DNA from: Zelonia costaricensis
Taxonomy: Eukaryota > Euglenozoa > Kinetoplastea > Trypanosomatida > Trypanosomatidae
Assembly (NCBI GenBank): GCA_030849075.1
Contig: JASAOO010003513.1
Span: forward strand, 24,303 to 88,302
Direction: 5' to 3'
DNA length: 64,000 nt
This document shows, one piece after another, positions 1 to 10,876 of the stretch. Positions within the stretch are counted from its first letter, which is position 1. Each line of letters starts with the position of its first letter. The notes beneath the pieces were generated by a model, which saw nothing but the letters and a program-made list of their open reading frames with translations, ran no database searches and was not told the DNA's origin. A program made the translations under genes and the position numbers.

Positions 1-637
1 GCCATGTGCGGGTTGTGTGTTCACGTGTGTGTGCGTTCATGTGTGTGTGTGTGCGTGTGCAGCGGAGACGCGTGATGGGGGCAATGCAGTGCGCGCCGCC
101 GTGTCATGCCAACCGCCCCCCCCCCTCCCTTCCCTTCCCTTCCCTTCCCACCCCGACGGCTCGCCCTGATTCACGCTGATGAATGGACTCACCCACGTGC
201 CCCACCACTCCGCTGTTGATGCTCCTTCTTTCTTCTCTGTGTTGTCCTGTTATAATGCTGGCAACGCGCGGTGTGTCCATCACCGCACCGCCACCACTCC
301 TCGGCGGACACACCTGCGCCCTCCCCTGCCTCCACCCCATCGCCGTCCATGTACCCCGACGCATCCGGGTTCACTGTCCCATCACGCGCACAACCGCACT
401 CGTTAGGTGTCCCCTCCCCTCCCCCCCCCCCTTGACCTCCTTGCTCTCCTCCTCTTGCTTCCACGTGTACAAAGCTAACGGCTGCACTCGGCCTCGCACT
501 ACGACCCCCCGCCCCACACCCACACACCCACACAAGCACCTCCCCCCTCCCACACGCCGCCTCCGTCTCCCTCGCACCCAGCCCCAAGTTGATCCCCTCC
601 CCCTCTCGCCATTCTCACCTCTAAACCGTCGTGTGTG

Positions 638-676
<39 letters not shown>

Positions 677-1119
677 GCGTGTGTAATCCACGCGCAAGAG
701 GTTTGCATTCGTGCATCAGCGTGTGTCTGCGCGCGCGGGTGTGTGTGTCGTACCTCCTTCGTGCTTCTTGGCTTTGCCGGGCTCTCTCACCACCTCCGCC
801 TCTCCCTCCCCTGGCCACCACACTACAGTCCTCTTCACCGCGCACTCCCTCCTCCCCCCCCTTTCCCTCCCTTACTGCCGACTCCGTGTGACCTACACGC
901 CCGATCACGAAAGCTCGACTGCGTAGCGGACAACTCCATTATACAAGCAGCCACCGCATACCCAAACCCCACCCCACCTACTCGCTCCGATACCAACCCC
1001 AACACATCCGCCCCCTCGTCCACACTCACGCACACACTCAAAAATATTCACACAGACTCACTTCCCCCCCCCCTTCCCCTCCTTCCCAGTTTGGACTCCA
1101 TAGCGCAGACGAGGTCGCC
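1..1119. other. Intergenic region / 5' flank of the E2 gene
   Basis: No coding sequence is supported here. The stretch holds an imperfect TG microsatellite (about 631-684, uninterrupted 644-671), several C-rich tracts and CA-rich sequence near 1020-1055. The reading frames crossing it are low-complexity translations of these repeats. It is most likely the 3' UTR of an upstream gene followed by the trans-splicing signals of the gene at 1120. Confidence 0.7.
1061..1089 (+). promoter_or_regulatory. Candidate trans-splice acceptor for the UBC13 gene
   Basis: A C/T-rich tract beginning near 1061 runs almost to the AG at 1088-1089, the first AG after the tract. The ATG at 1120 is the next ATG, giving a 30-nt 5' UTR. 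This is inferred from the general trypanosomatid rule (poly-pyrimidine tract, then first AG); there is no transcript evidence. Confidence 0.55.
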
Positions 1120-1566
1120 ATGCTGACGACGCGCATCATCAAGGAGACCGAGAAGCTCCAGAAGGAGTGCCCGCCCGGCATCACGGCGGCGCCGACGAAG
1201 GAGAACCCGCGGTACTTCATGGTCACGATCCAGGGTCCGCCGCAGTCGTGCTACGAGGGCGGCCTGTTCCGCCTCGAGCTGTTCCTCCCCGAGGAGTACC
1301 CGATGAAGCCGCCAAAGGTTCGCTTCCTGACACGCATCTACCACCCCAACGTAGACAAGGTGGGGCGCATCTGCCTCGACATCATCAAGGACAAGTGGTC
1401 GCCGGCGCTCCTCATCAACAAGGTCCTGCTCTCCATCCAGATCCTCATGTCGAGCCCGAACCCGGATGACCCGCTTGCCAACGATGTCGCGGAGCACTGG
1501 AAGGAGGATGAGGCGGGCGCGCTGCAGACGGCACGCGAGTGGACGCGCATGTACGCGAAGCCGTAG
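1120..1566 (+). CDS. UBC13: Ubiquitin-conjugating enzyme E2, UBC13/UBE2N type
   Basis: The 148-residue product is a complete UBC fold with no extensions, close to the usual 150 or so residues of UBE2N. The HPN motif is at residues 75-77 and the catalytic cysteine is Cys85 in the segment [17 protein letters not shown]. The charged sequence after the cysteine and the C-terminal [11 protein letters not shown] segment are typical of UBC13. Enzymes of this family pair with the inactive E2 variant UEV1/MMS2 to build Lys63-linked ubiquitin chains used in DNA-damage tolerance and signalling; they act in cytosol and nucleus. The start follows a likely splice acceptor by 30 nt and matches the family N terminus. 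Family assignment is firm; the K63 specificity and partner are inferred from family membership. Confidence 0.95.
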   Translation: MLTTRIIKETEKLQKECPPGITAAPTKENPRYFMVTIQGPPQSCYEGGLFRLELFLPEEYPMKPPKVRFLTRIYHPNVDKVGRICLDIIKDKWSPALLINKVLLSIQILMSSPNPDDPLANDVAEHWKEDEAGALQTAREWTRMYAKP

Positions 1567-3421
1567 AGGTGTGATGGAGAGAGACGCAAGGCAGCACCTG
1601 ACGTGAGGAGAGAGGAGGAAGCGGGTTGAGCCGGGGGTGGGCCTTGGGCGGCGGTGGCGGTGGTAGTGGTGATGCACGTCGCGCACTGTGTCTGAGAGCG
1701 CGTGTGTGTGTGTGTCCGTCAAGAAGTGCGCCTGCGCGCATGTTTCGTGTACACCCGTGTGCATCGAGGTGCACACACTCTGGCCTCCTCCCCCCCCCCG
1801 CCCCCCTTCCCCTCGCCCTCCTTTCCCCACCCGTCCTCTCCCCCTCTGATCCGGTTCGTTTAGAAATGAGAACCGCGTCTTGCAAGTGTGCCTACGACCC
1901 CCTTTTGCCTTTCTCATGGACGTATGTGTGTGTGTGTGTGTGCCGGTGCGGGGATGCCTCGTGAACGAGAAGGAGAGAGTCAGCCGACAAGACTACACGG
2001 ACCCACAAAGCCAGCCAAGCCACCCCGCCCCTTCTTCCGTGTTTGTGGTTTCTCATCCCCTCTTCCATTCCCGTCTGTTTGCGTACTATCCTGCGCGTGT
2101 CTGTCTGCCTGTGCGTGTGTGTAAGTGTGTGTAAGTGTGTGTGTGTGTGCTCCGATTGTGCTTGACTGTGCAGTCCCCCCCCCCCTCCCTCACCTCAACC
2201 CCAGCCCCCTCATCTCCCGACGCTCTGTGTGCTCGTCTGTGTTGTTGTGCACGCCCCCCTCCCCCCCCCTCTGGGTGTGCGTGAAGGAGGTGGATGGCGT
2301 GATGTGGCGATAGGGCTGGGTCGACCGCCTGCGTATCTGTGTGTAAGTGTGTTTGTGTGTTGTTGCATGTTGCTGATGTGCGCGCCCCCTCCCCACCCTC
2401 CGCGTCGTGTTTCTCATGGTGCCTCGCTTGAGGACGGACAAGAGCAATGCCGGCGGGTGTCGGTGCGCGTACGTCCCTTTCCTGCGTTTGTGTGTGGGGG
2501 GGGGGTGCGTGCGGTTTGTAGAAGCTGCGAAGAAGCCTCTGGGGGATGGGGTGGGGGGGGGGGTAACCGAGGCGGTGGCGGTGGCGGGCTGCGCGCAGAA
2601 GCAGCAGGGGGGGAGACGGGAGAGGGGGGCGGCACTCCCCGGGGGGAGGTCGCAGCACACGAGCTCCTCGAAGGCGCGCCGAGCTTGCCTCCACGGATGC
2701 GGACCTGTGTACCGCCCTCAGGACCGCGTTGCTCTTCCTCCCGCGAGCGGTCTTGATTTCTTCGTGGCGAGGGTGAGAGGCGCCGGACGCTCCACCCGTG
2801 TTTGCGGGTGTGTGCGCCTGCATGATGGGTTTCTCTGTGGGGTGCGCCATCGTCACCTCCGACGTCCACTCGCCACCACCACCACTCCCGCCACCTTCCC
2901 CCGTCGGCCCCTCTCTCGCGCTCCCTTCCTCCTTCATGTAGCGACGCTGACGTCAAGAGCGGCGGTGTCCGTACGCATGTGTGTGTGTGAGAGCCTGGGT
3001 GATGTACGTACGTATTTGTGTGTGTGTGTGTGTGTGTGTGTTTTAGTGTTTTCTCGTAAGCAAGTCTCCCTCCGCCTCAAGCAGTGGCTCTCCCCACCTA
3101 CCCTCCCCCAACCACGTCACTCCTCCCCCCTTCCCCCGCCCACCACCTCCACTACCAGCGAGGGTGCTGCTTCACCCTGCCCCCCCCACTCCACCCCACC
3201 CTGACCGTCTCTCGCTGCGTTCACGCTCACGTCACGCGGCCGTACGCGGAGTGTGGGGGGGGGGAGCTCGTGAGCAGCGCGCATCGCGTGGAAGGTCGAT
3301 CAGCGGACACGCGATCAGACGGAGCGACAGTGTGGTACTACGGTGCGACAGGCGGTGCAACTTTGCGGCCGCCTCTCACCTCTAAACCCCACATCTCCAG
3401 CGCCGTGACCGCTGCCGCTCA

Positions 3422-3471
3422 CCGGCGACCGCGCGCGCGTCGGGGCGGTGCGGCACGCGCGCGGTCGCCGG
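3422..3471. repeat. Perfect 16-bp inverted repeat with 18-nt loop
   Basis: Bases 3422-3437 (CCGGCGACCGCGCGCG) are the exact reverse complement of 3456-3471 (CGCGCGCGGTCGCCGG), with the loop at 3438-3455. All 16 pairs are Watson-Crick and 15 of them are G-C, so the hairpin would be very stable in RNA or single-stranded DNA. It lies about 420 bp upstream of the CHCH gene at 3893 and before its likely splice acceptor, so it would sit in the intergenic RNA or the 3' UTR of the E2 transcript. No function is known. Confidence 0.85.
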
Positions 3472-3830
3472 CCCCAGAGAGAAGCTTGAGCGGCCGTGTG
3501 CCCATCGTGCGAGGTGCGAGTGTGCCGCCGGTCGTCTCGGTGGTGGCGGACGCGCGCTACCAGCATGCAGCCTGCACGCTCCCACCACCCTCATCCACCT
3601 CTGACCCACCCTTTTCCCTCCTCGCTCTCTGCTCTCACACACGCACACGCACACGCACACGCAGCTATACGCCCACTCCCGCCCTCCCCTCCACCACGCC
3701 TGCACTGCCCTCTTTCCACCACCCACACCCTTCCCTCGCCTACCCCTTAGCCCACTCAACCCTTCGCTCCTCACTTATTATCACCTCCCCACACCCCACA
3801 CCCCACACACCCCCGTCCTCGGAACTCCTT

Positions 3831-3847
3831 CGCTCCCCCCTTCACAG
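3831..3847 (+). promoter_or_regulatory. Candidate trans-splice acceptor for the first CHCH gene
   Basis: Pyrimidine-rich sequence ends at the AG at 3846-3847. It would give a 45-nt 5' UTR, pyrimidine-rich and without an ATG, before the start codon at 3893. Confidence 0.5.
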
Positions 3848-3892
3848 AAACTTCATCCCCACCCCCACCCCCTCTCCCTCCGCCTCGGTCTA

Positions 3893-4348
3893 ATGGGTCG
3901 CTCTCGCGCCGCTCCCCGCACCGGTGGCAGCAGCAGCAGCAGCCACCACGCCCCGCCGCCGCCGCCGAAGCGTGCGGAGCCCATGCACCAGTCCAACTCC
4001 CACCCGCAGCAGCCCGCCGTGACGAACGTCTACGTGCAGCGGCCGATGAGCGGCGCTGGTGCTGGAAGCGGCATCTTCGGTACGATGGCGGCCGTCGCGG
4101 GTGGCAGCGTGCTGGGCCACGGCATCAGCAACTACCTTTACGGCCACAACAACCAGGCCCCGACGCAGCCGGCGGAGGCGCAGCAGCTGGCTCAGGCCGC
4201 GCAGCAGGAGGGCTACGCGTGCGCGCCGCAGCTGACGGGCTACTCGAAGTGCTTGGAGGCGAACTCGGACTCGGCCGAGAACTGCAAGTGGGCCTGGGAC
4301 TATTTCACGCAGTGCCAGCGTGAGCACCCGATGCAGCCGTCGCAGTAA
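3893..4348 (+). CDS. CHCHD2/CHCHD10/Mix17-like twin-CX9C protein
   Basis: The protein has 151 residues. Residues 1-50 are Ser/Pro/Gln-rich. A small Gly/Ala-rich hydrophobic stretch follows at about 58-80 (IFGTMAAVAGGSVLGHG), and the C terminus carries a CHCH domain with cysteines 110, 120, 131 and 141, spaced CX9C-X10-CX9C. This order (disordered N terminus, glycine-rich hydrophobic segment, C-terminal CHCH) is that of the CHCHD2/CHCHD10/Mix17 family, imported into the mitochondrial intermembrane space through the Mia40/Erv-type oxidative route and linked to cristae and respiratory-chain maintenance. The next gene (6541) carries a CHCH domain with identical spacing, suggesting tandem duplication. 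The domain call is firm; the exact orthology is probable. Confidence 0.88.
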   Translation: MGRSRAAPRTGGSSSSSHHAPPPPPKRAEPMHQSNSHPQQPAVTNVYVQRPMSGAGAGSGIFGTMAAVAGGSVLGHGISNYLYGHNNQAPTQPAEAQQLAQAAQQEGYACAPQLTGYSKCLEANSDSAENCKWAWDYFTQCQREHPMQPSQ

Positions 4349-4973
4349 GCACCGCAGCGGTGATGCATCCACGACGGCACATACACACACACACACGCAC
4401 GTGTGTGGCGTACGGCCGGCACCAAAAGCTGATGCGCTCCGTGACTCGCATGCGCGGCAAAGGACGTGGACCACGAGCGTATGCGTCTGCCTGTGTGTCT
4501 GCGTGTTTTGTGTGCACGTGAGTGCGTGCTTGGACGCTCCTCCGTAGCGACTGGCCCGAAGCGCTGCACTCATATCTCCCAAATCCGTCGTCGACACGCA
4601 CGCGCGAGTGGGGGGGACGAGGAGGGCAAGATCACACGGTGCAGCATCGCGCCGAAGAATGACGGCACACCTCGGCCGTACACCAAGACACACACACACA
4701 CACGCACACACATCAGCGCGCATGTGACGCACAGAGGGGGAAGACGGCGCAGTCGCTTCCTCAAAGCGGTGCCCACGTAAGTTGAAGCTGGTGCGGAAAG
4801 AAAAAAAAAGAGAAAGCGGCGCCGCCTCCCCTCCGCGCAGCACGCGGGCGGCCAAACGCGGCATCCGTCGGAGTGGCGTCTGCCCCTCCTCCACGTGTTG
4901 CCGACGTCCCTCCAGCCGCCCCCCCTCCCTCCCCTTCTTTTGCTGCGCCATCTCGTTCCTGTGCATGTGTAAC

Positions 4974-5010
<37 letters not shown>

Positions 5011-6540
5011 CGTACGTGTGGGTAACGAGCCAGTTGACTTGTTTCAAGCTTCCGTGTCACGTCTCCCTGCCCACCCCCACCCCCTCACTGCATTTTCCCT
5101 TCTCTTCGTCGCACGGAGGAGGACGAGCCGTGACAGGGTCCGACGGACGTCCACACGCACACAGGCCTGTTTGTGCTGCCGTGGGTGTATGACTCTGTGC
5201 GTGTGTGTGTGTGTGTGTGTGGATGGGGATGTACGCACTGTGCTGGATGCCGTGTACGCGGTCTCGCGTCCCTCCTCCGTCTTCTTCGCTCTCGTTCTTG
5301 TCTTGTGTTGGTTTACTTTCCGTCCCGTCCTTGTTTTTTCGTTTCATCACAGCGGTGCAAGCGGGTTGGCCCTGTCCACGTCACCTGTACGTGTGTGTGT
5401 GCGAGCACGTGTGTGTGTATGTGTGTGTGCTCCTCCCTCTATCTCTACCTCTCTACCTCCCGTTCCCCAAATGTGTACCGACCGCCTTCCGCCATAAGCA
5501 CCGGTCTCCTCCATGAAGAAAGAAGACAAGCAAGAACACCGAAACTGCGCCCGAAAAGCCCAAGGCACCGCCTCGAGCGGCAGAGTTCGAGCGCACCGGT
5601 GAGTGTGTGTGCAGGGGGAGCAGCAGACGCCACATGAGCTCCCATGCACCGCTCGCACCGCAACCCTGCCCCCCCCCGGTCCTCACGGACCCGCCTCCGT
5701 AGGCAAGCTGCACAGAGCGTCTGTGTGCAAGAGAGTCCCGATACATTTATCTGTGTGTGTATGTTCACCTCGGATCATCAGTTCTTGCCGAGGTGCATCC
5801 ACGCACGTCCACGCCCCACCACTTCACACCCCCTTCCTTGCTCCCTCTCTCTGTGGGTAAGCTAGTGTCTTGAAACCAGCACACCGCCCCTGCCCACTCT
5901 CGCACCTCCCTTCGCTGCTCAAACGAGGACTCCGCGAGGTGCTTCCCGTGTTCCTGTTGTTGTCGCTCTCTTACCTGAAACACACACACGGACACACACA
6001 CATACGCACATTCACTACGTCACTCACACCTCATACACACGAGCCGCGCTTCCCCCTTTCGCGAGGAGGTGCCACGAAGGCCTCCGCCTGGCGGTACACC
6101 GGCGTAGCGCTCCTCGCTTCTCCCTCCTCTTCCTTCCTTCGGACCCCCTTCGGGTCCCTTCAGTGCTCGCGGTTACGTGCGTGCGTTAAGTTATCTCGCT
6201 CACTCTTCACGCAGCTGTGTGTGTGTGTGTGTGTGTGGCACGGCTCGCTGGAGGTGAGCCGGTCCCTCCCGCTCGTCCAGCGCACCCCAACGACGGCTTC
6301 GCGCCTGTGCGCACGCGTGCGCGTATAGAGCTCCGTGGCCCCCCCTCACCCCCACCCCCACCCCCACCCCCACCCTCCCCTGCAGAGCGACGACAAGAGA
6401 AGGACGACCGGCTTTTTGATTACTCGCCTTTTCACACGTACTCACGTGCCGTCGCTGCAAGACACGCACGCACACGGCGGGCGGGGGGGAACCCACTCTC
6501 CTCGGCTGTCCCATCGTGCTGCATCACGTCGCTGGCGTGA
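4349..6540. other. Intergenic region between the two CHCH genes
   Basis: No gene is supported in these 2.2 kb. Contents: CA tracts near 4380-4402 and 4685-4712, an uninterrupted TG tract at 4977-5007, further TG tracts near 5200-5220 and 5390-5430, CA sequence near 5980-6010, and a TG tract near 6217-6236. The (CCCCCA)n tract at 6349-6375 precedes the AG at 6384-6385. That AG is the likely splice acceptor of the next gene, and no ATG lies between it and 6541. Confidence 0.7.
6349..6375 (-). repeat. (CCCCCA)n tract; G-quadruplex motif on the minus strand
   Basis: Four C5 runs are separated by single A bases, followed by a shorter C run. The minus strand therefore reads four G5 runs with one-base loops, a textbook G-quadruplex consensus. 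On the + strand it also acts as the pyrimidine tract just upstream of the TGCAG acceptor at 6381-6385 of the second CHCH gene. Confidence 0.8.
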
Positions 6541-7467
6541 ATGGCGGGCCTATTTCCTGGCACAGCATCGACCACGGAGCCGCACGCCCCGCCTCCAACG
6601 CCGGCGCAGACCCCCTCGGGGGCGCAAGGGTTCTTCAGTACGCTGTTCAGCCCGCTCTACGGCACGCCAACGCAGCCCCAGGGCGGCTGCTTCGAGGCGC
6701 CCCTCCCCGGCGCGGCCGGCAGCGGTCGCCGCGCCACCGCCACGTCCTCGTCGTCAGACGTCGCCTCGTGGTTCTCCAGCGGGCGCACCCCGACCACCTC
6801 CGACAACCCCTCTACCGCGGCAGTGCCCGCATCGCACCCGTCGCACGGCCGCCACCTCGAAGCCCCGACCTCGCTGCACAACGGCAGCGGACAGCTCGTC
6901 CCCCGACACACGACATCGCGGTCGGCCCCGCCGCGTGGCGGCCACACGAGCGACGGCGACGCGCACGTAGGCAACAGCATGACGTCCGGCATGACCGGCT
7001 CCGCGCTCCACGGTGCGGCGGCATCGACCGCAGCAGCAACGGAAGGTGCGCCGTCGCACCCGCCGCTCCCACCGGCGCCTCCCGCAAAGCCCGGCTTCAT
7101 CACGCAGCTCTTCGGCTTCGGTGACGGGTCACCGACATCGACCTCCTCGTCCTCGGCGCTCACCAAGGCGGTGGGCGCGGCTCCGTCGGCGGTCTCTGGG
7201 CAGAACCCTTTTCCTGGCCGCGTGCCGCACAGCAAGGCATCTGCGCCGGCCCCCTCCCCGTCCGCGCCCGCCTCCTCCTCCTCCGCCAGCGACCCCACGG
7301 CGACGGCCACCGCCGCGTCGGCGAGCAGCGCCCCCTCGCAGCGTGGGCTCTGCTCGCAGCAGATGCTCGGCTACCGGCAGTGTCTTGAGGTGAACCCCGA
7401 CTCCAAGGCCAACTGCACGTGGGCGCTGGACAGCTACATGCAGTGTCAGGAGGACGCCCAGATGTGA
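6541..7467 (+). CDS. Second, extended twin-CX9C (CHCH) protein
   Basis: The protein has 308 residues. The C-terminal CHCH domain has cysteines 271, 281, 292 and 302 with spacing CX9C-X10-CX9C, identical to the upstream gene. The two domains share a CxxxxxGYxxCLExNxDSxxNCxWAxDxxxQC pattern, so they are clearly paralogous. The first 265 residues are Ser/Pro/Ala-rich and mostly disordered. Within them a short motif occurs twice: GFFSTLFSPLYGTPT at 30-44 and GFITQLFGFGDGSPT at 185-199. The Gly/Ala hydrophobic segment of CHCHD2 is not evident here. Mitochondrial intermembrane-space location is inferred from the CHCH domain. The start is the first ATG after the likely acceptor at 6384-6385. A kinetoplastid-specific paralogue is the best description. 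Confidence 0.82.
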   Translation: MAGLFPGTASTTEPHAPPPTPAQTPSGAQGFFSTLFSPLYGTPTQPQGGCFEAPLPGAAGSGRRATATSSSSDVASWFSSGRTPTTSDNPSTAAVPASHPSHGRHLEAPTSLHNGSGQLVPRHTTSRSAPPRGGHTSDGDAHVGNSMTSGMTGSALHGAAASTAAATEGAPSHPPLPPAPPAKPGFITQLFGFGDGSPTSTSSSSALTKAVGAAPSAVSGQNPFPGRVPHSKASAPAPSPSAPASSSSASDPTATATAASASSAPSQRGLCSQQMLGYRQCLEVNPDSKANCTWALDSYMQCQEDAQM

Positions 7468-8553
7468 GTTGCGCTGAGAGGGGGAGGGGAGGGAGAAGGC
7501 AAGAGAAGCTGCGCCGCTGGAAGACAGAGAGGATCGGGCCCTGTGGTGGTGGTGGTGGCACGATGTCTCGTGTGGTGTGTGTGTGTGTGTGCGCGCCATC
7601 ACAAGGTAATCGATAGAGGGGGGGGAAGCGGGAGTCACGACGAGGAGCACAGAAGCGCGAGAAGAGGTTTTGGGTGTATCGGCGTGTGTGTGTGTCTGTG
7701 TATGCTTATGTGTGTGTGTGTGCTCATGTGTGGTGTTGATGAGAACGTTCTACTTGGTTTCCATCGCCTTTGTTGAGTTGTCGCTCAGGAGCACCGCAGC
7801 GTTCCTGCCCCGCCCCCCACCCCCTTCCCTTCGCCCCAACCTCTCACTCCACGTGGAACGGCAGAGCAGCGCTACTTGCGTCTGTGCCTCTGTGTGTGTG
7901 TGTGCCTTTCGGGCATCGTCGCGGGCCTGCCCCCCCCCCCGCCGCCTGTCCCCGTTCTCACTTCACTCTTCTCCAACCTCCGCAGTGACTCCCGAACCCT
8001 CGATCGGCGGTTGTGTAGCGCGCAGGTCTCGCGCCACTGCAGAACTCGTCGAAGGAAGCTCTTCTTAGTTGATCTCCTATCGCGCCTACCCCCGCGCCTC
8101 TCCCCCTTTTCCTCCTCCCACCCCTTATGTTGATTGCGCGCGTGTGTGGGGGGGGGCGTAAGTGTTTGTTCACGGTCTGTACTATCTTAGCTTTGCGATG
8201 TCTCCGTCCTCGACGGTGTATGGGTGTTTGTGTTTGTGTGTGTGTGTTAGTGTCCGTGTATGCTCGTTGATTCAGCTGCGTTGGGCGCAGACTTGTTGTG
8301 CCCCCCCCCCTCCCCCTCTTGTGCCTTTCACTGCCCTTCACTGCCCTCCGCCCAACCAAGTCTCTCAGCCTTGCACCGTCGCGTGCTGAGTGTTTAGGGA
8401 GACGCACGCGCGGCACCCAAAAAAAACGGGGTGGCGGGCGGGGAGGGCACGTGGCCCCAACCGTCCATATATCAGCCAAGTGGTTTTCTCTCCCAGCTGC
8501 TGCTCTTCTCCCCCTCTCGTCTTTCCTTTCCCCGTCATGCTGGCCTCACGTAA

Positions 8554-8588
<35 letters not shown>

Positions 8589-9810
8589 ATGTGCTAGTGA
8601 TTCTGTGTGTGTTAGAAGTCATCATGACGCGGTTCGCATGGCGTTGTGCCCTGATGTGCAGACAGGTCTCCTTCCCACCCCTGATGACACTTCTCCTCTT
8701 TGCTTTGAGAAGGTCGCAACTGTGATCGCTGACGACACGCTCTACGAGCGGCGCTCGAGGGCACTCTGAGTCAGCTCATCCACACACACACACACACGCG
8801 CGCGCGCGCGTGCACCCATCGGCGCACACCTCCTCACAAATCAGGCAAACACACAACGAAGAAGTGCCTTCACAGGCATCACTCCTGTTTGTGCCTGCGC
8901 CGCCCCCTCTCCCCTCTGCCCACTGCCCTCTGTTCAGTGCGCAGTGTTGTTGCCCTCTTCTCTTCTCTTATCTCCTCTTCCACCACCACCCCCCGCCCGT
9001 TGCGCGTCGTGTTTCGCCTCTCGCTCGCTGGAGACACCAAAAAGGAAACCGAACGTCTTCGCTTTTTCGTTCTCGAAGACTCAGCCTACTCGCTCATGCG
9101 ATGTGGCACCCTTCGCCGCCCACCACCATCACGACGCTCACACCGCCCCGCCCCCTCGAGGGCCGGGTCGATGTTGTGTGCTCTGCGCCGCAGCGGGGTC
9201 CTGTATTTACGTGTGGGTGAGTGGGTGTGCCTGTGGGGACGACTCGTGCACGCAGCAGGGAAGTCGCACGGAGAAGGTGCACGGTGCCGAGGCGCGTGTG
9301 CCGCCCGCAGGGCCCCCCTGCATGCGCACGTGCCTCTTCGCGCGCGTTCGTACGAGCCCACGCAGCACGTGCCCCTCGAAGGTTGCGCGCCTCACCACGG
9401 CTGTAGTAACTTGAGTACCGCTCCGTCAATCTTCCGCTCTCACGCCCTCTCCCGAATTCCTCTTTGCCTGAGCACACGCCAGGGGCGGCTTCTGTTGAAG
9501 CTCCACACAGGGCGCAACACACACACACATACGTGCACGCGTGTGCGTGCGCACTGGTCCTCCACGTCCCCCACCCCCTTCCGCAGCGCTCGTGCTCTTG
9601 CACCAAACGTGAGAAATAGGGTGGGGGGCACCGCGATCCACACCGGCTCCCGCCTCGCCCACAGCTTCTCTGGCGTCAAAGGCGGCTGGGCACGAGTGGG
9701 TGGGGGAGGGTGAGGGTGCCGCGCGCAGGAACGCCATCGTCTCGTCTCTCTTCGCAGCACACACACACACACACACACGAACACAGCGAAGAAAAGGGAA
9801 GAGCGGCTTC
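7468..9810. other. Intergenic region before the FHA-kinase gene
   Basis: No gene is supported. Contents: TG tracts near 7575-7591, 7683-7732 and 8225-8249, a long uninterrupted TG tract at 8557-8587, CA/CG alternation at about 8779-8812, CA tracts near 9521-9533 and 9760-9779, and pyrimidine-rich segments. The last 60 bases include the probable acceptor AG at 9756-9757. Confidence 0.7.
9736..9757 (+). promoter_or_regulatory. Candidate trans-splice acceptor deciding the kinase start
   Basis: A C/T-rich run (CGTCTCGTCTCTCTTCGCAG) ends at the AG at 9756-9757. An in-frame ATG at 9700 lies upstream of it and would be spliced away; the first ATG after it is 9811. The codons between would only translate a CA repeat (His-Thr). 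Confidence 0.55.
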
Positions 9811-10845
9811 ATGCCTGGCCGCACCGCCGCACCCGCCGCCGCCGCCTCAGCACGCAAGCGGCCACGCGACGAGGCGGCGGCGGCGGTAGAGGCCGATGCG
9901 ACGACGACGGAGGCGGTGAGTGTGTGGGGCGTCCTCGAAGCGCTGCACACGCCGTCGCGGGAGAACGGGCTTCTCTCCTACGCTGAGCTCTGCTTCCGTC
10001 AGAGTGGTGCCGACGGGGGTGATGCAAGAGCCGCCGCGCCTGCTGAAGACCACCTCGAGTGGGGGTCGCAGACGCCGGGTCACGCGTGGCTGTGGCAGCG
10101 CGTGCCACCGCAGCTGCGTTCTCGCTACCTCCTCAGCGATCCATCGAGCGGCAGCCCTCCGCCACCTCATCTGCTGCTGCCGCTGTGTGCTACGCCCACC
10201 AACAACGGTGCGGTCAGCATCGGCCGCCTGTCTAGCAACGACATAGTTCTGGCCACCAACCCGTGTGTCAGCAGCGTGCACTGCTCGATCGCGTGCCTGC
10301 CCGGCAGCACGCGCGTGCAGGTTGCCGGCGACGTCAGGGCGTCTGACGCTACAACGCTGAAGACGGCGGTGAACAGCGAGGACGACGATCGTGCGCGCGC
10401 TGTGCTCGCCGCCACGTCGGCGATGGACCGTGCAGTGGCGCTGTTCCACAACAGCCCTATGCCTACGCCAATGGCGGTGACGCACGCATCGCAGGCGGCG
10501 CAGCTCGATGGAAGCGCAGGGCCTCATCAAGGCGTGTCAGATGCACCACTGAGCCGTGCCACCGCGCCGCCGCCGCCGCCGCCACACGTTGTTCTTTCTG
10601 ACTACAGCACCAACGGGTGCCTGGTGCGGGGCCAGCCGGTTGGCAAGGGTCGCTCCACCGAGCTGCGCGACGGCGACGTGGTGGAGCTGATCAACGCGGG
10701 GCCGCGGCACACCGCGGACTACAATCTCTCCTTCCTCTTCCGCACGGCCGACGGCTTCGTGCGGTACATGCGGGCAGCCCAAGACGCGCCGCTCACGCGT
10801 GAGGCAGCCGGCACAGCCGCAGGGGCAGCGCTGCGTGTGCGTGAG

Positions 10846-10876
<31 letters not shown>

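Larger units (their letters stand above)
1567..3892. other. Long intergenic region
   Basis: No gene is supported in these 2.3 kb. Contents: TG-rich tracts (near 1926-1941 and 2118-2150, and an uninterrupted one at 3017-3041), C-homopolymers (for example near 2176-2188), G-runs (near 2497-2506 and 2551-2562), a strong inverted repeat at 3422-3471 (listed separately), CA-rich sequence at about 3635-3662, and pyrimidine-rich sequence leading to the AG at 3846-3847. The open frames crossing it are repeat translations with no recognisable domain. Confidence 0.7.

Noticed and set aside
2407..3893. Overlapping + strand frames of about 265-270 codons upstream of the first CHCH gene
   Set aside because: They read through microsatellites and the hairpin, have no domains, and several comparable frames overlap on both strands.
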